Assembly: GCA_002483865.1 (NCBI GenBank)
Contig: DLIT01000076.1
Location: forward strand, 2,353 to 24,878
From: Brevundimonas sp. UBA7635
GTDB taxonomy: Bacteria; Pseudomonadota; Alphaproteobacteria; Caulobacterales; Caulobacteraceae
Reading direction: 5' to 3'
Length of the DNA: 22,526 nt
Shown: positions 1 through 7,356 of the stretch, one piece after another
Numbering within the stretch: the stretch's first letter is position 1
Layout: each line of letters opens with the position of its first letter
Position numbers and translations under genes: made by a program
Notes under the pieces: model-generated
What the model saw: only the letters and a program-made list of their open reading frames with translations
Database searches by the model: none
What the model was told of the DNA's origin: nothing

Positions 1-222
1 GAGTTTGCGGTGGTGCGCGACACCATCAAGGTCTCGGACTCAGTCCTGTCCAAATACGTCAAGGCTCTGGAGGAGGCGGGCTATGTGGCCGTGCGCAAAG
101 CTCCCTTTGAGGGGCGCCAGCGGACATGGCTGTCTATGACATCAGCAGGCAAGAAGGCCTTTGCCGCTCATGTGGCCGAGCTGGAGCGGCTGGTGAAGAT
201 TACCGCTGAACTGACGGTCTGA
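1..222 (+). CDS. Winged-helix (MarR/HTH_34-like) transcriptional regulator, C-terminal part
   Basis: The gene is cut by the left edge of the window: the frame is already open at base 1 (codons for E-F-A come before the first possible GTG at 10), so the true start lies outside. The visible part is a DNA-binding winged helix. It has a recognition-helix stretch DTIKVSDSVLSKYVKALEEA, then a wing with VAVRKAPFEGRQRTWLSMT, then an acidic helix ending near LERLV. This order (helix, SDS.LSK, LEEAGYV, R-rich wing, LT..G) is that of the MarR-like HTH_34 family, small regulators found widely in Proteobacteria and Actinobacteria. Ligand and targets cannot be told from this fragment. The TGA stop directly abuts the stop codon of the converging gene. 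Family assignment is fairly secure; function beyond DNA binding is not known. Confidence 0.8.
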   Translation, partial: EFAVVRDTIKVSDSVLSKYVKALEEAGYVAVRKAPFEGRQRTWLSMTSAGKKAFAAHVAELERLVKITAELTV

Positions 223-996
223 TCAGGGGGCCTCGACCTTGTAGGTCAGCAGGGCCTGGCGCTCTTCGGGCGTCAGGTGCCGCCACTGGCCCTCCTTCAG
301 GCCGTCCAGGCGGATTGGTCCGATGCGGGTGCGGAACAGGTCCACGACTTCCAACCCGACCAACTCACACATTCTGCGGATCTGGCGCTTACGACCCTCG
401 CGTAGAATGAACTTCAGGTCCTGGCCCCGGATCAGGCTGACCTTGGCCGGCCGCAGCTTGCGGCCATCCAGCTCCAGTCCATGGCATAGCCTGTCCAGCT
501 TGCCCTGGCTGATCTGGCCTTCGACGCGGACCAGGTACTCCTTGTCCAGATCGGACTCCGGCCCAATCACGGCCTTGGCCACCACGCCATCGGATGACAC
601 CATCAGGAGCCCGCGCGAGTCCTCGTCCAGTCGGCCGATGGGGGGCAGAGAGACGTCGCGGCGCGGGATGGGGCCTTCATCCGCCCGGTTCTTGAAGGCC
701 AGCAGGCGGACCGCAGGAATCTTGCCGGGTTCCGGCTGGCCCGAGACGTAGCCGACCGGTTTGTGAATCACGATGGTCATACCGGACGCCAAGGCTTCTT
801 CACCGCCCTGGTTCAGGGTCAGGGTCTGGCCCTTTTCGATCTTGCGCCCGGCATCGCGCACAATCTCGCCGTCGATGGATACCAGTCCCCCGGCAATCAG
901 ACCCTCGGCTTCTCGGCGGGAGCATACGCCCGTCTGGCCCAGCCACTTGTTGATGCGGACCGGCTCGTCGCCATCATAGGTACGGGTGAAGGCCAT
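223..996 (-). CDS. RluF/RluB-type 23S rRNA pseudouridine synthase
   Basis: Converts a uridine in large-subunit rRNA to pseudouridine in the cytoplasm. The N-terminal S4 RNA-binding domain (about residues 12-60) begins with RINKWLGQTGVCSRREAE. The catalytic RsuA-type domain carries the motif GRLDEDSRGLL with the catalytic Asp at about residue 124, then KEYLVRV and GRKRQIRRMCELVG. The KEYLV and 'RTRIGPIRLDGLKEGQWRHLT' style C-terminus resembles E. coli RluF (position 2604) more than RluB, but the target base is inferred. The frame stays open upstream to a TTG at 1086, but the extra 30 residues are Pro-rich and unlike the family, so the ATG at 994-996 (257 aa) is preferred; no clear Shine-Dalgarno is seen. 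The gene converges on the regulator at 1-222 with no spacer: the two stop codons together form TGATCA. Confidence 0.9.
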   Translation of the reverse strand: MAFTRTYDGDEPVRINKWLGQTGVCSRREAEGLIAGGLVSIDGEIVRDAGRKIEKGQTLTLNQGGEEALASGMTIVIHKPVGYVSGQPEPGKIPAVRLLAFKNRADEGPIPRRDVSLPPIGRLDEDSRGLLMVSSDGVVAKAVIGPESDLDKEYLVRVEGQISQGKLDRLCHGLELDGRKLRPAKVSLIRGQDLKFILREGRKRQIRRMCELVGLEVVDLFRTRIGPIRLDGLKEGQWRHLTPEERQALLTYKVEAP

Positions 997-1302
997 CGGC
1001 GGAATCTCGGACGGATGCAAGGGCAGTGGTGTAGGGGGAGGCTCGCCAGCCTGACAAGGGTGATCTTCGTCTGGATGGTTTCGCAAGTTCAGCCAAGCGT
1101 CTGGTCAGATCATGGCGGGAAACACCGCATTGAAAATTTGTGCGATTCAGCTATATTCAAAATCATCACTCGGAAAATCGATCGCCGCGACCGAATGGCT
1201 CTGCCGTTCGGTGTTTATGCTTTTCCGGAACTGATCCAGTCGCCATTTCCGATCCACTGGAGTTTGGCTGGCTTATTTTTGAAACAACTTGAGGGAAAGC
1301 AA
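997..1302. other. Intergenic region between divergent rlu-like and DJ-1-like genes
   Basis: About 306 bases without a convincing gene if the start choices here are right. The left 90 bases could encode an N-terminal extension of the pseudouridine synthase (TTG at 1086), and the rightward frame is also open throughout, but neither stretch looks like conserved protein. From about 1120 the DNA is clearly more AT-rich than the surrounding genes and holds the promoter-like element at 1130-1157. No hairpin followed by a T-run was found. Confidence 0.5.
1130..1157 (+). promoter_or_regulatory. Candidate housekeeping promoter with a GANTC site in the spacer
   Basis: TTGAAA (1130-1135) and TATATT (1152-1157) are separated by 16 bp. 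Read against the Caulobacter housekeeping consensus TTGACGS-N10-14-GCTANAWC, the element is TTGAAAA, 13 bp, then GCTATATT, matching 7 of 8 positions in the -10 part. A GATTC (1144-1148, a CcrM-type GANTC site) lies in the spacer. It would drive the DJ-1-like gene from a start about 165 nt downstream. Based on motif match only. Confidence 0.5.
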
Positions 1303-1791
1303 TTGAGAACTCAGCAAAAAGCCCCTTCCGCCCGTCGTCAGCACAACCGTCCGGTCGCCACGCGCCTGCGCATGGGTCTGGTGATGCGTAAGGGCATGGA
1401 TTTTGGTGCCATGGGTGATGTCGAGACGGCGCTGCGGATGCAGGGCGTGTCCCTGGCCCCGATTTCTACGGGAGAAGCCAGCCTGAACATCAACGGTGTT
1501 ATGGTCATGGCGACTGCCACGGCCGAGGATATCACGTCGGGCCGTGTCAAAGGTCTGGTCGTGCCGGGCGGCGCTCAGGATGAAGCTGGCGACGCCATGG
1601 CCCGTGCCCTTGTTCAGCAGGCGCGCGACAAGGGCCTGCCGATTATCGGCTTTGGTGAGGGCGTGGCCCTGGGTGCCGCCGTGGCTGGACAGAAGGTTGA
1701 AGGGGAAGGCGCGGTCTTCTCATCCCAAGGCGTGGCATCGATCCAGGACAAGGCTGAACTGGGCAAGATCGTGGACCAGATCGCCGCCTAG
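1303..1791 (+). CDS. DJ-1/PfpI-like protein lacking the nucleophile cysteine
   Basis: About 162 aa from a TTG start at 1303, chosen because GAGGG (1291-1295) lies 7 nt upstream and the basic N-terminus (MRTQQKAPSARRQ...) begins there; ATG at 1372 is the next alternative. The core looks like the class I glutamine amidotransferase/DJ-1 fold: an alternating hydrophobic strand GLVVPGG (to residue 90), a helix with DAMARALVQQARDKG, then strand PIIGFGEGVALGAA (about 113-126). In active family members the turn after this strand carries the nucleophile Cys (as in AICHG/AICAG); here it reads GFGEG (116-120), so ordinary cysteine chemistry is not expected. Roughly the first 24 residues are Arg/Lys/Gln-rich and could bind nucleic acid or be disordered. 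The stop overlaps that of the converging methyltransferase in CTAG. Family assignment is moderate; function unknown. Confidence 0.65.
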   Translation: MRTQQKAPSARRQHNRPVATRLRMGLVMRKGMDFGAMGDVETALRMQGVSLAPISTGEASLNINGVMVMATATAEDITSGRVKGLVVPGGAQDEAGDAMARALVQQARDKGLPIIGFGEGVALGAAVAGQKVEGEGAVFSSQGVASIQDKAELGKIVDQIAA

Positions 1792-2420
1792 ACGCGGCGG
1801 AAGATCAGGCTGAGGTTGTTGGCGGGCATCTCCGTCCGCAGCGTCAGCCGCAGGTCGGCCGTTCGGGCGAGGGCTTCAACCTCGCCCCGGTCACGCAGGC
1901 CCCAATCGGGATTGCGGGCCCTGAGGCTGTCGTCAAAGGCTGCGTTGGATGCCGCCAGCGGCACCTCGGCCTCGCGATAGGGGCCGTAAAGATAAAGCAG
2001 GCCGCCGATTGGCAGGCTCTGCCGGGCCAGTTGCATCAGACCCTGCGTCGCGGCCCACGGGCTGATGTGGACCATGTTGATGCAGACCAGGGCGTCGAGG
2101 CCTTCGTCCGGCCAGGCGGCTGGCTCCAGCATATCCAGATCAAGGGCGGGCCGGACATTGGCCAGGCCCAGGTGATTGACCCAGACGTCGATGCTTTGCC
2201 GGGCCTCGGCGCTGGGGTCGGAGGGCTGCCAGGTGATGTGGGGCAGGGCGGCCGCAGCGGCCACGGCGTGCTGGCCGGACCCCGATGCGATCTCAAGCAC
2301 TCGTCCCTTTGCGGGCAGGTGGGCGGCCAGCCGCTGGCATATGGCTTCGGCACTGCGCTGGGCGGCGGGTGAGTTCAGTGCCCCCTGCGGCGTCTGGGTC
2401 AGGCAATCCATGGTCTGCAT
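1788..2420 (-). CDS. DUF938-family SAM-dependent methyltransferase
   Basis: A 210-aa class I methyltransferase-like protein of the DUF938 (UPF0585) family. The SAM-binding motif I is VLEIASGSGQHA (residues 41-52), followed by a second acidic strand around WQPSDPS, a motif-IV-like stretch DALVCINMVHISPWA, and a later strand GGLLYLYGPYRE, all in family order. The C-terminus (NNLSLIFRR) is also typical. The substrate of this family is not established, so no reaction is named. Start: ATG at 2418-2420, with a second in-frame ATG at 2409-2411 equally possible; neither has a strong Shine-Dalgarno. The last codon interlocks with the stop of the upstream converging gene. Membership is confident; role unknown. 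Confidence 0.88.
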   Translation of the reverse strand: MQTMDCLTQTPQGALNSPAAQRSAEAICQRLAAHLPAKGRVLEIASGSGQHAVAAAAALPHITWQPSDPSAEARQSIDVWVNHLGLANVRPALDLDMLEPAAWPDEGLDALVCINMVHISPWAATQGLMQLARQSLPIGGLLYLYGPYREAEVPLAASNAAFDDSLRARNPDWGLRDRGEVEALARTADLRLTLRTEMPANNLSLIFRRV

Positions 2421-2703
2421 GGACGCACCATAGCCGGGCAGCGTGACAAAGGCATCCGCTGGCCAGCCAGTTTGCAGGCGCGAACAGCCGTCCCCCTGGA
2501 GACTGATTTCAGGTCCCGTCAGAGCTGGCCGTGGGGCCTATGTTGCGGCGCAGCAAGGGAAACTTGTCTACCGTCGGGTACCGAGCGGTGGTTGACCTGT
2601 CAGCATCCGAGATGGCATTGCGCGTGTTACAAGGCGTGAAGACGCTGCTGTCGCCACAACGCCGTCAGAGTGTTGGGCACAATCGGTTCAGGAGAGAAGT
2701 TCC
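2421..2703. other. Intergenic region upstream of PEPCK
   Basis: 283 bases between the divergent DUF938 and PEPCK genes. A TTGACC at 2592-2597 could be a -35 element but no good -10 follows at 16-18 bp, so no promoter is called. The only clear signal is AGGAGAG (2690-2696), a strong ribosome binding site 7 nt before the PEPCK GTG. The short frame running through here overlaps the PEPCK start out of phase and is not convincing. No riboswitch or terminator was recognised. Confidence 0.4.
2690..2696 (+). promoter_or_regulatory. Ribosome binding site that fixes the pckG GTG start
   Basis: AGGAGAG lies 7 nt before the GTG at 2704. There is no in-frame ATG near the family N-terminus, so this site decides the start. 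Confidence 0.75.
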
Positions 2704-4554
2704 GTGTCAGCCAACACCACTATTCCGGGCCTTTACCCGGCCCCCACTGACCATGCTGCCCTGGTCGCCTGGGTGGAGCAGATCGCCAGCCTGACCAAGC
2801 CGGACCGGGTTCACTGGTGCGACGGTTCCGAAGCCGAGAAGCAGGCCATCATCGCCGACCTGATCGGCAAGGGCACCCTGAAGGAACTTGACCAGTCCAA
2901 GCGTCCAGGCTGCTATTACGCCGCCTCCGATCCCAAGGACGTGGCCCGTGTCGAGAGCCGCACCTTTATCTGCTCGGAAGACCAGGCCGACGCCGGTCCG
3001 ACCAATAACTGGGCCGATCCGGTCGAAATGCGCGACCGCATGGAAAAGCTGTTTGACGGCTGCATGAAGGGCCGCACCATGTATGTGGTGCCGTTCTGCA
3101 TGGGCCCGCTGGGCTCGCACATCTCGGCGCTGGGCGTTGAAATCACCGACAGTGGCTATGTGGCTCTTTCGATGGGTGTCATGACCCGCATGGGCAAGGG
3201 CGCTCTGGAACAACTGGGCACCGATGGCGTGTTCGTTCCGGCGGTTCACACCCTGGGCGCACCGCTGGTCGAAGGTCAGGCCGATGTGGCGTGGCCGTGC
3301 AATGACGACAAGTGGATCGTCCACTATCCGGAAACGCGCGAAATCTGGTCGTATGGTTCGGGCTATGGCGGCAACGCCCTGCTGGGCAAGAAATGCTATG
3401 CCTTGCGTATCGCCTCGGTCATGGCCCGCGACGAGGGATGGCTGGCCGAGCACATGCTCATCCTCAAGCTGACCTCGCCGGAAGGTGTGGTGAAGTATGT
3501 CGCCGCTGCCTTCCCGTCGGCCTGCGGCAAGACCAACCTGGCCATGCTGCAACCGGCGCTGGACGGCTGGAAGGCCGAAACGGTCGGAGACGACATCGCC
3601 TGGATGCGCTTCGGTGAAGATGGCCGCCTCTATGCTGTGAACCCCGAAGCGGGCTTCTTCGGCGTGGCACCGGGCACCAGCCGCAACACCAACAAGAACG
3701 CGCTCGAAACCCTGGTGAAGGATACCATCTTCACCAACGTCGCCCTGACTGCCGACAACGACGTCTGGTGGGAGGGTTTGACCAAGGAAGTGCCCGAGGG
3801 CATGACCAACTGGAAGGGCCAACCGCACGATCCGGCTTCCGGCGAGCCTGCCGCCCACCCGAACGCCCGTTTCGCTGTCTGGGCCGGTCAGTGCCCCTCG
3901 ATCGCACCGGAATGGGAAGACCCGGCCGGTGTGCCGATCGACGCCATCCTGTTCGGTGGGCGCCGCGCCTCGGCGGTTCCGCTGGTGACCGAGGCCTTTG
4001 ACTGGGAGCATGGTGTGTTCCTCGGCTCGACCGTCGCTTCGGAAGGTACCGCAGCGGCTGAAAACAAGGTTGGCGAGCTGCGTCGCGACCCATTCGCCAT
4101 GCTGCCGTTCTGCGGCTACAACATGGGTGATTATTTCGCGCACTGGCTGAAGATCGGCGAGGGTAAGGATCAGTCCAAGCTGCCGCGCTTCTTCTTCGTC
4201 AACTGGTTCCGCAAGGATCAGGACGGCAAGTTCGTATGGCCGGGCTTTGGCGACAACGCTCGCGTTCTGAAGTGGATTGTCGAGCGTCTGGAAGGCCAGG
4301 GTGCTGCCGTCGACACGCCGGTCGGCCGCGTCCCTGCCCGCGAGGGCCTGGACCTGTCGGGCGTCGAGCTGACCGAGGCCCAGCTGTCCACCCTGCTGGA
4401 CGTCGACGTCGATGTCTGGACCGAGGAGGCGAGCCTGATTCCGGCCTTCTATGAGAAGTTTGGCGATCGGATTCCCGCCGCCCTTTGGAACCAGCATGCA
4501 GCGCTGACCAGGCGCCTGGAAGAAGCCAAGGCTGCTCGTCTAGCGGCTGAATAA
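2704..4554 (+). CDS. pckG: Phosphoenolpyruvate carboxykinase, GTP-type (EC 4.1.1.32)
   Basis: Cytoplasmic enzyme that decarboxylates and phosphorylates oxaloacetate to PEP using GTP, the entry step of gluconeogenesis from TCA intermediates. The 616-aa length and motifs are those of the GTP family: the kinase-1a P-loop with the reactive cysteine, FPSACGKTN (270-278, Cys274, Lys276); the metal-binding GDDIAW (295-300); [14 protein letters not shown] (313-326); and FGGRR (417-421). N-terminal substrate motifs such as VESRTF and FCMGPLGS are also present. The start is a GTG at 2704, supported by AGGAGAG 7 nt upstream and by the normal family N-terminus (ATP-type enzymes are shorter and lack the Cys-containing loop). 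It has its own terminator at 4578-4615, so it appears to be monocistronic. The promoter was not identified. Confidence 0.97.
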   Translation: MSANTTIPGLYPAPTDHAALVAWVEQIASLTKPDRVHWCDGSEAEKQAIIADLIGKGTLKELDQSKRPGCYYAASDPKDVARVESRTFICSEDQADAGPTNNWADPVEMRDRMEKLFDGCMKGRTMYVVPFCMGPLGSHISALGVEITDSGYVALSMGVMTRMGKGALEQLGTDGVFVPAVHTLGAPLVEGQADVAWPCNDDKWIVHYPETREIWSYGSGYGGNALLGKKCYALRIASVMARDEGWLAEHMLILKLTSPEGVVKYVAAAFPSACGKTNLAMLQPALDGWKAETVGDDIAWMRFGEDGRLYAVNPEAGFFGVAPGTSRNTNKNALETLVKDTIFTNVALTADNDVWWEGLTKEVPEGMTNWKGQPHDPASGEPAAHPNARFAVWAGQCPSIAPEWEDPAGVPIDAILFGGRRASAVPLVTEAFDWEHGVFLGSTVASEGTAAAENKVGELRRDPFAMLPFCGYNMGDYFAHWLKIGEGKDQSKLPRFFFVNWFRKDQDGKFVWPGFGDNARVLKWIVERLEGQGAAVDTPVGRVPAREGLDLSGVELTEAQLSTLLDVDVDVWTEEASLIPAFYEKFGDRIPAALWNQHAALTRRLEEAKAARLAAE

Positions 4555-4577
4555 GTCCGATAAAACGGCTTGAAATC

Positions 4578-4615
4578 GGGGCGCGGGAGGTCGATGGACG
4601 GCCCGTGCCCCTTTT
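4578..4615 (+). terminator. Intrinsic terminator of pckG, overlapping the next gene's apparent start
   Basis: GGGGCGCGGG (4578-4587) pairs with CCCGTGCCCC (4602-4611) over 10 bp with a single G-U wobble, a 14-nt loop, and a TTTT run at 4612-4615. It begins 23 nt after the pckG stop. The GTG used as the apparent start of the oxidoreductase (4605) lies in the right arm. Confidence 0.65.
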
Positions 4616-5642
4616 CAATTTGACCCATAGTCCCCGCGACGTCCTGATCATTGGTGCTGGCAGCTTCGGCCTGGCCACGGCGGCCTGCCTGCGACTGGCC
4701 GGCCATCGGGTGACGGTGGTTGCACCCGACGACATGACGGCTGCATCCTTGGCGGCGGGCATGATCGCCCCGGCCATGGAAACCGCCATTGATGGCCTGA
4801 CGGATCAGGTTGCGGCCGTGTTGAAGCGAAGTCGGGCCCTGTGGACGGAGTTTGCGTGTGAGACGCGCATCGAACTGCAACTGATGCCGGCAGAATGGCG
4901 CGGTGCGGGGGCTGACCGATTGGCTCAGGCCATGTCCCGCCACGGCCTGGCTCACAGCCATGATGCCGCCCACCAGATCCTGTCCACCAGCGAGGATGCC
5001 AAGCTGGATCCAGTCCCGGCGCTAGGGGCCCTTGGCCGGGATGTGGCGCGGGTTCATGAGCGAGTTATCACGGTGGCGCGTGACGGCGAGACCTGGCGGA
5101 TCGAGACTGATACCCGGACCCTGACAGCCGATGACCTGGTGATTGCCACCGGGGCTGCGGCTGTCATCAATGGCATGCCCGAGGCGGTGACCCGCCGGGT
5201 CGAGAGGCTGGAGCCCATTCGCGGCCTGATCGGGATTACGCCCGAGCGGCTGAGCGACCACGTGGTGCGTGGGCCCGGTGCCTATATTGCCCCGGTCAAT
5301 GCGGGGCCCTGGGCGGGTGGTTCGGCCATTGGTGCGACCATGGAGAAGGGGGTGCGCGACCTCACCCCTGATCCTGATTTGTGTGAGGCCATGTTGCAGG
5401 CGGCCTTTCGCATCCTGGATCAGACACCCAGGGTGATCGATGTCACCTGGCGAGCTGGTATTCGGGCGGCATCGCCCGACGGTTTGCCGTGGGCCGGGCC
5501 GGTGGAGCCGCGCCTGCATCTGGCCCTGGCTCCGCGCCGCAACGGCTGGCTGCTGGCACCCCTGGTCGGAGCTCAGGTCCTGGCCGGGATCGAGGGTCGG
5601 CCCCTGCCGGAGCCGATCCTGTCACCCAAGCGCCTCGACTAG
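4605..5642 (+). CDS. FAD-dependent oxidoreductase (DAO family, ThiO-like)
   Basis: A 345-aa flavoprotein of the D-amino-acid oxidase fold. The N-terminus has a Rossmann dinucleotide-binding strand-turn-helix, VLIIGAGSFGLATA, with GAGSFG at 17-22. A DAO-type AAGMIAP segment follows at about 49-55, then DDLVIATGAAA for the second FAD contact, and a C-terminal RAASPDGLPWAGP and GWLLAPLVGAQVLAG typical of glycine oxidase/ThiO-like enzymes. No thiamine genes are nearby, so the ThiO role is not claimed; the substrate is unknown. The start is doubtful: GTG at 4605 has GGGAGG 14 nt upstream but sits inside the pckG terminator, and TTG at 4620 would still leave the FAD motif intact. The stop overlaps that of the converging TonB-like gene in CTAG (5639-5642). 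Confidence 0.85.
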   Translation: MPLFNLTHSPRDVLIIGAGSFGLATAACLRLAGHRVTVVAPDDMTAASLAAGMIAPAMETAIDGLTDQVAAVLKRSRALWTEFACETRIELQLMPAEWRGAGADRLAQAMSRHGLAHSHDAAHQILSTSEDAKLDPVPALGALGRDVARVHERVITVARDGETWRIETDTRTLTADDLVIATGAAAVINGMPEAVTRRVERLEPIRGLIGITPERLSDHVVRGPGAYIAPVNAGPWAGGSAIGATMEKGVRDLTPDPDLCEAMLQAAFRILDQTPRVIDVTWRAGIRAASPDGLPWAGPVEPRLHLALAPRRNGWLLAPLVGAQVLAGIEGRPLPEPILSPKRLD

Positions 5643-6373
5643 TCCAGGTTGAAGCGGATGGTCACGTTGACCCGTGCGCCATCCACGGCCTGACCATCAA
5701 CCGTCTTGGGGCTGAGGCGGAAGTAGCGGCTGAGGCCAACTGCGGCCCGCCCAAATCCCTGATTTCCCGGTGTTTCCGACATCACCGCACAGCCGGTGAG
5801 GCTGCCATCCACCCGCACCAGACAGGACAGACTGGCGGCCCCGGTGATGTCGCTGGCGAGGGCCCGCGACGGATAGGCACGCATCATCTGCTCGGCCGTG
5901 GGCTTGCGCACCCAGTCGGGCTGGGTGATGACTGGCGGTGCCGGGGGTGTTGGTTCGGCTCGAACCGCCGTGCCCAGTGCCTCTGCCGGGGACGGGACGT
6001 TCAGATTGATCGCCGGACCGGGGTTGAGTGTGGTCACGGGGGCGATCGGCACCACCAAAGGGTCCACAGAACTGGGGATAAGTTTCTCGGCTCGGTGGAT
6101 CGGCGGCGTCGGCGCGGGCGGCTTGGCCGTCTCCAATTTGGGCTCGAGTATGACGTGCGGCGGTGTGAGTGTCACCACGGTGGCGGCCGGTTCTTCATAC
6201 TCAAGCCCGGCCGGTAGAGCGAACCTTTGCTGGTATAGCCAGACACCGGCTCCCGCGTGGACCAGCACCGAGACCCCGATGGCCGCCCACATCCAGGTCG
6301 GCAGGGGTTTTCTACGTTCGGAAAAGTCTATCGGGCTAACCAGTCCGGGTCCGCCCGCAATTCTGATCATCAT
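5639..6373 (-). CDS. TonB-family energy transducer-like protein
   Basis: A 244-aa inner-membrane protein with TonB architecture: a short cytoplasmic N-terminus, one membrane segment at about 28-46 (WMWAAIGVSVLVHAGAGVWL), a long Pro-rich periplasmic linker (about 60-155, with PPAPTPP and PTPPAPP), and a C-terminal domain from about 165 to 244. The C-terminal domain contains YPSRAL, SCLVRVDGSLTGC and GFGRAA...FRLSPKT, the usual TonB-CTD order, with a Cys pair at 184 and 195 that could form a disulfide. Such proteins transmit proton-motive energy to outer-membrane receptors, but no ExbB/ExbD or receptor is adjacent, so the partner is unknown. Two adjacent ATGs (6371-6373 and 6368-6370) are possible starts; AGGAGG at 6390-6385 supports them. 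It diverges from the lytic transglycosylase across a CtrA-type site. Confidence 0.88.
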   Translation of the reverse strand: MMIRIAGGPGLVSPIDFSERRKPLPTWMWAAIGVSVLVHAGAGVWLYQQRFALPAGLEYEEPAATVVTLTPPHVILEPKLETAKPPAPTPPIHRAEKLIPSSVDPLVVPIAPVTTLNPGPAINLNVPSPAEALGTAVRAEPTPPAPPVITQPDWVRKPTAEQMMRAYPSRALASDITGAASLSCLVRVDGSLTGCAVMSETPGNQGFGRAAVGLSRYFRLSPKTVDGQAVDGARVNVTIRFNLD

Positions 6374-6464
6374 GGCCGTTCAAGCCTCCTGCAGCAGGCC
6401 CTCCCCAGTTCCCGCATGGTCAAGCTCGCGCCTGGTCTGTGGCTTTATTACGGCGCTCTTCTAT

Positions 6465-6480
6465 TTAAGGTTTCGTTAAC
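6465..6480 (+). promoter_or_regulatory. Perfect CtrA-type box (TTAA-N7-TTAAC)
   Basis: TTAA (6465-6468), GGTTTCG, TTAAC (6476-6480) match the published CtrA consensus at every defined position. The right half runs into a 12-bp perfect palindrome TAACCTAGGTTA (6477-6488). The site lies 22 nt before the transglycosylase ATG and 91 nt before the divergent TonB-like start. Confidence 0.7.
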
Positions 6481-6502
6481 CTAGGTTAGCGAGCGTCAAC
6501 CC

Positions 6503-7294
6503 ATGAGTCTTGGAGCGATTCCATCTTCGAAAGGGGTTGAAGCCGCCATCCGACGTGCGTCCAGCACGACGGGGGTCGACTTTGATTTTCTGATGAAGAC
6601 GGCTCAACGCGAAAGCGCCATGAATCCCTCGGCCAAGGCGCGAAGTTCCTCCGCCTCGGGCCTGTTCCAATTCATCGAGCAGACCTGGCTGGCCACGGTC
6701 AAACAGCATGGGGCCAAGCATGGCTATGGACGCTATGCTGACCTGATACATCGCGGCAATGACGGGCGGTGGCAGGTGCAGGGCTCGGCGCGGAACATGG
6801 TCCTGGACCTGCGCTTTGATCCCCAGGCCTCCTCGACCATGGCCGCCGAATTTACTGCATCCAATGCGGCCTATCTGCGCGGGCGTACCGGCAAGGAGCC
6901 GGGGGCAGGCGACCTGTATGCTGCCCATTTCCTGGGTCCCGCAGGTGCCGCCAAGCTGATTGAGGCCTATCGCGCGCGACCCGACGCCAGTGCGGCAGCT
7001 CTGTTTCCCGATGCTGCCTCGGCCAACCGGTCGATCTTCTATCGGGCAGGGCGCAGTGCGACCGTGGCCGAAGTCTATGCCAACCTGCAGCAGACGGGTG
7101 GGCAGGGGGCTCCGGCTATGGCGGCGGGCACGACCGTCCCGGATATGGACACCAAGGACAAGGCCCTGGCGGCGCGCCTTGATCGCCTCCGCCAGGATCA
7201 AAGTCTTCTGGCCCTGCTGCTCAATCAGGACGGCGGTAAATCCTCAGTCGGTTTCGGTGGAGCCTTTGGCCCGGGAGCCGATGTGACGGGCTGA
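6503..7294 (+). CDS. Soluble lytic transglycosylase (SLT domain)
   Basis: Cleaves the glycan strand of peptidoglycan, forming 1,6-anhydro-MurNAc ends. The 263-aa protein has the SLT fold near its N-terminus: AQRESAMNP with the catalytic Glu at 37, then ASGLFQFIEQTW (51-62), and later GDLYAAHFLGPAGAAKL (about 137-153), the usual ES/GLFQF/AHFLG order. There is no Sec signal peptide, so export is unexplained; this is also seen in flagellum- or pilus-associated hydrolases. Caulobacter PleA, an SLT-type protein needed for pili and flagella, is a possible functional parallel, but orthology was not tested. The C-terminus (about 190-263) is low complexity with one helix (ARLDRLRQDQSLLALLLNQ). The ATG at 6503 lacks a Shine-Dalgarno; the mRNA may be leaderless. 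A perfect CtrA box lies just upstream. Confidence 0.9.
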   Translation: MSLGAIPSSKGVEAAIRRASSTTGVDFDFLMKTAQRESAMNPSAKARSSSASGLFQFIEQTWLATVKQHGAKHGYGRYADLIHRGNDGRWQVQGSARNMVLDLRFDPQASSTMAAEFTASNAAYLRGRTGKEPGAGDLYAAHFLGPAGAAKLIEAYRARPDASAAALFPDAASANRSIFYRAGRSATVAEVYANLQQTGGQGAPAMAAGTTVPDMDTKDKALAARLDRLRQDQSLLALLLNQDGGKSSVGFGGAFGPGADVTG

Positions 7295-7319
7295 AGTCGG
7301 AGATCTGTCGCGAAGGATT

Positions 7320-7335
7320 CTAACTCGGCATTAAC
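7320..7335 (+). promoter_or_regulatory. Near-consensus CtrA-type box upstream of DUF2336 gene A
   Basis: CTAA (7320-7323), CTCGGCA, TTAAC (7331-7335): one mismatch from TTAA-N7-TTAAC. A further TTAAC half-site lies exactly 20 bp on (7351-7355), next to the GTG start, and GATTC (GANTC) sites lie at 7316-7320 and 7359-7363. Confidence 0.5.
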
Positions 7336-7356
7336 TGTGTCAGAGTAGGGTTAACG

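Noticed and set aside
763..1302. Upstream extension of the DJ-1-like frame
   Set aside because: It overlaps the pseudouridine synthase on the other strand, lacks conserved protein sequence, and contains the promoter-like element.
2592..2620. TTGACC as a pckG promoter
   Set aside because: No acceptable -10 at 16-18 bp downstream.
2707..4497. Long open frame antisense to pckG (about 600 codons)
   Set aside because: It mirrors the GC-rich third positions of pckG, has no family motif, and pckG itself is unambiguous.
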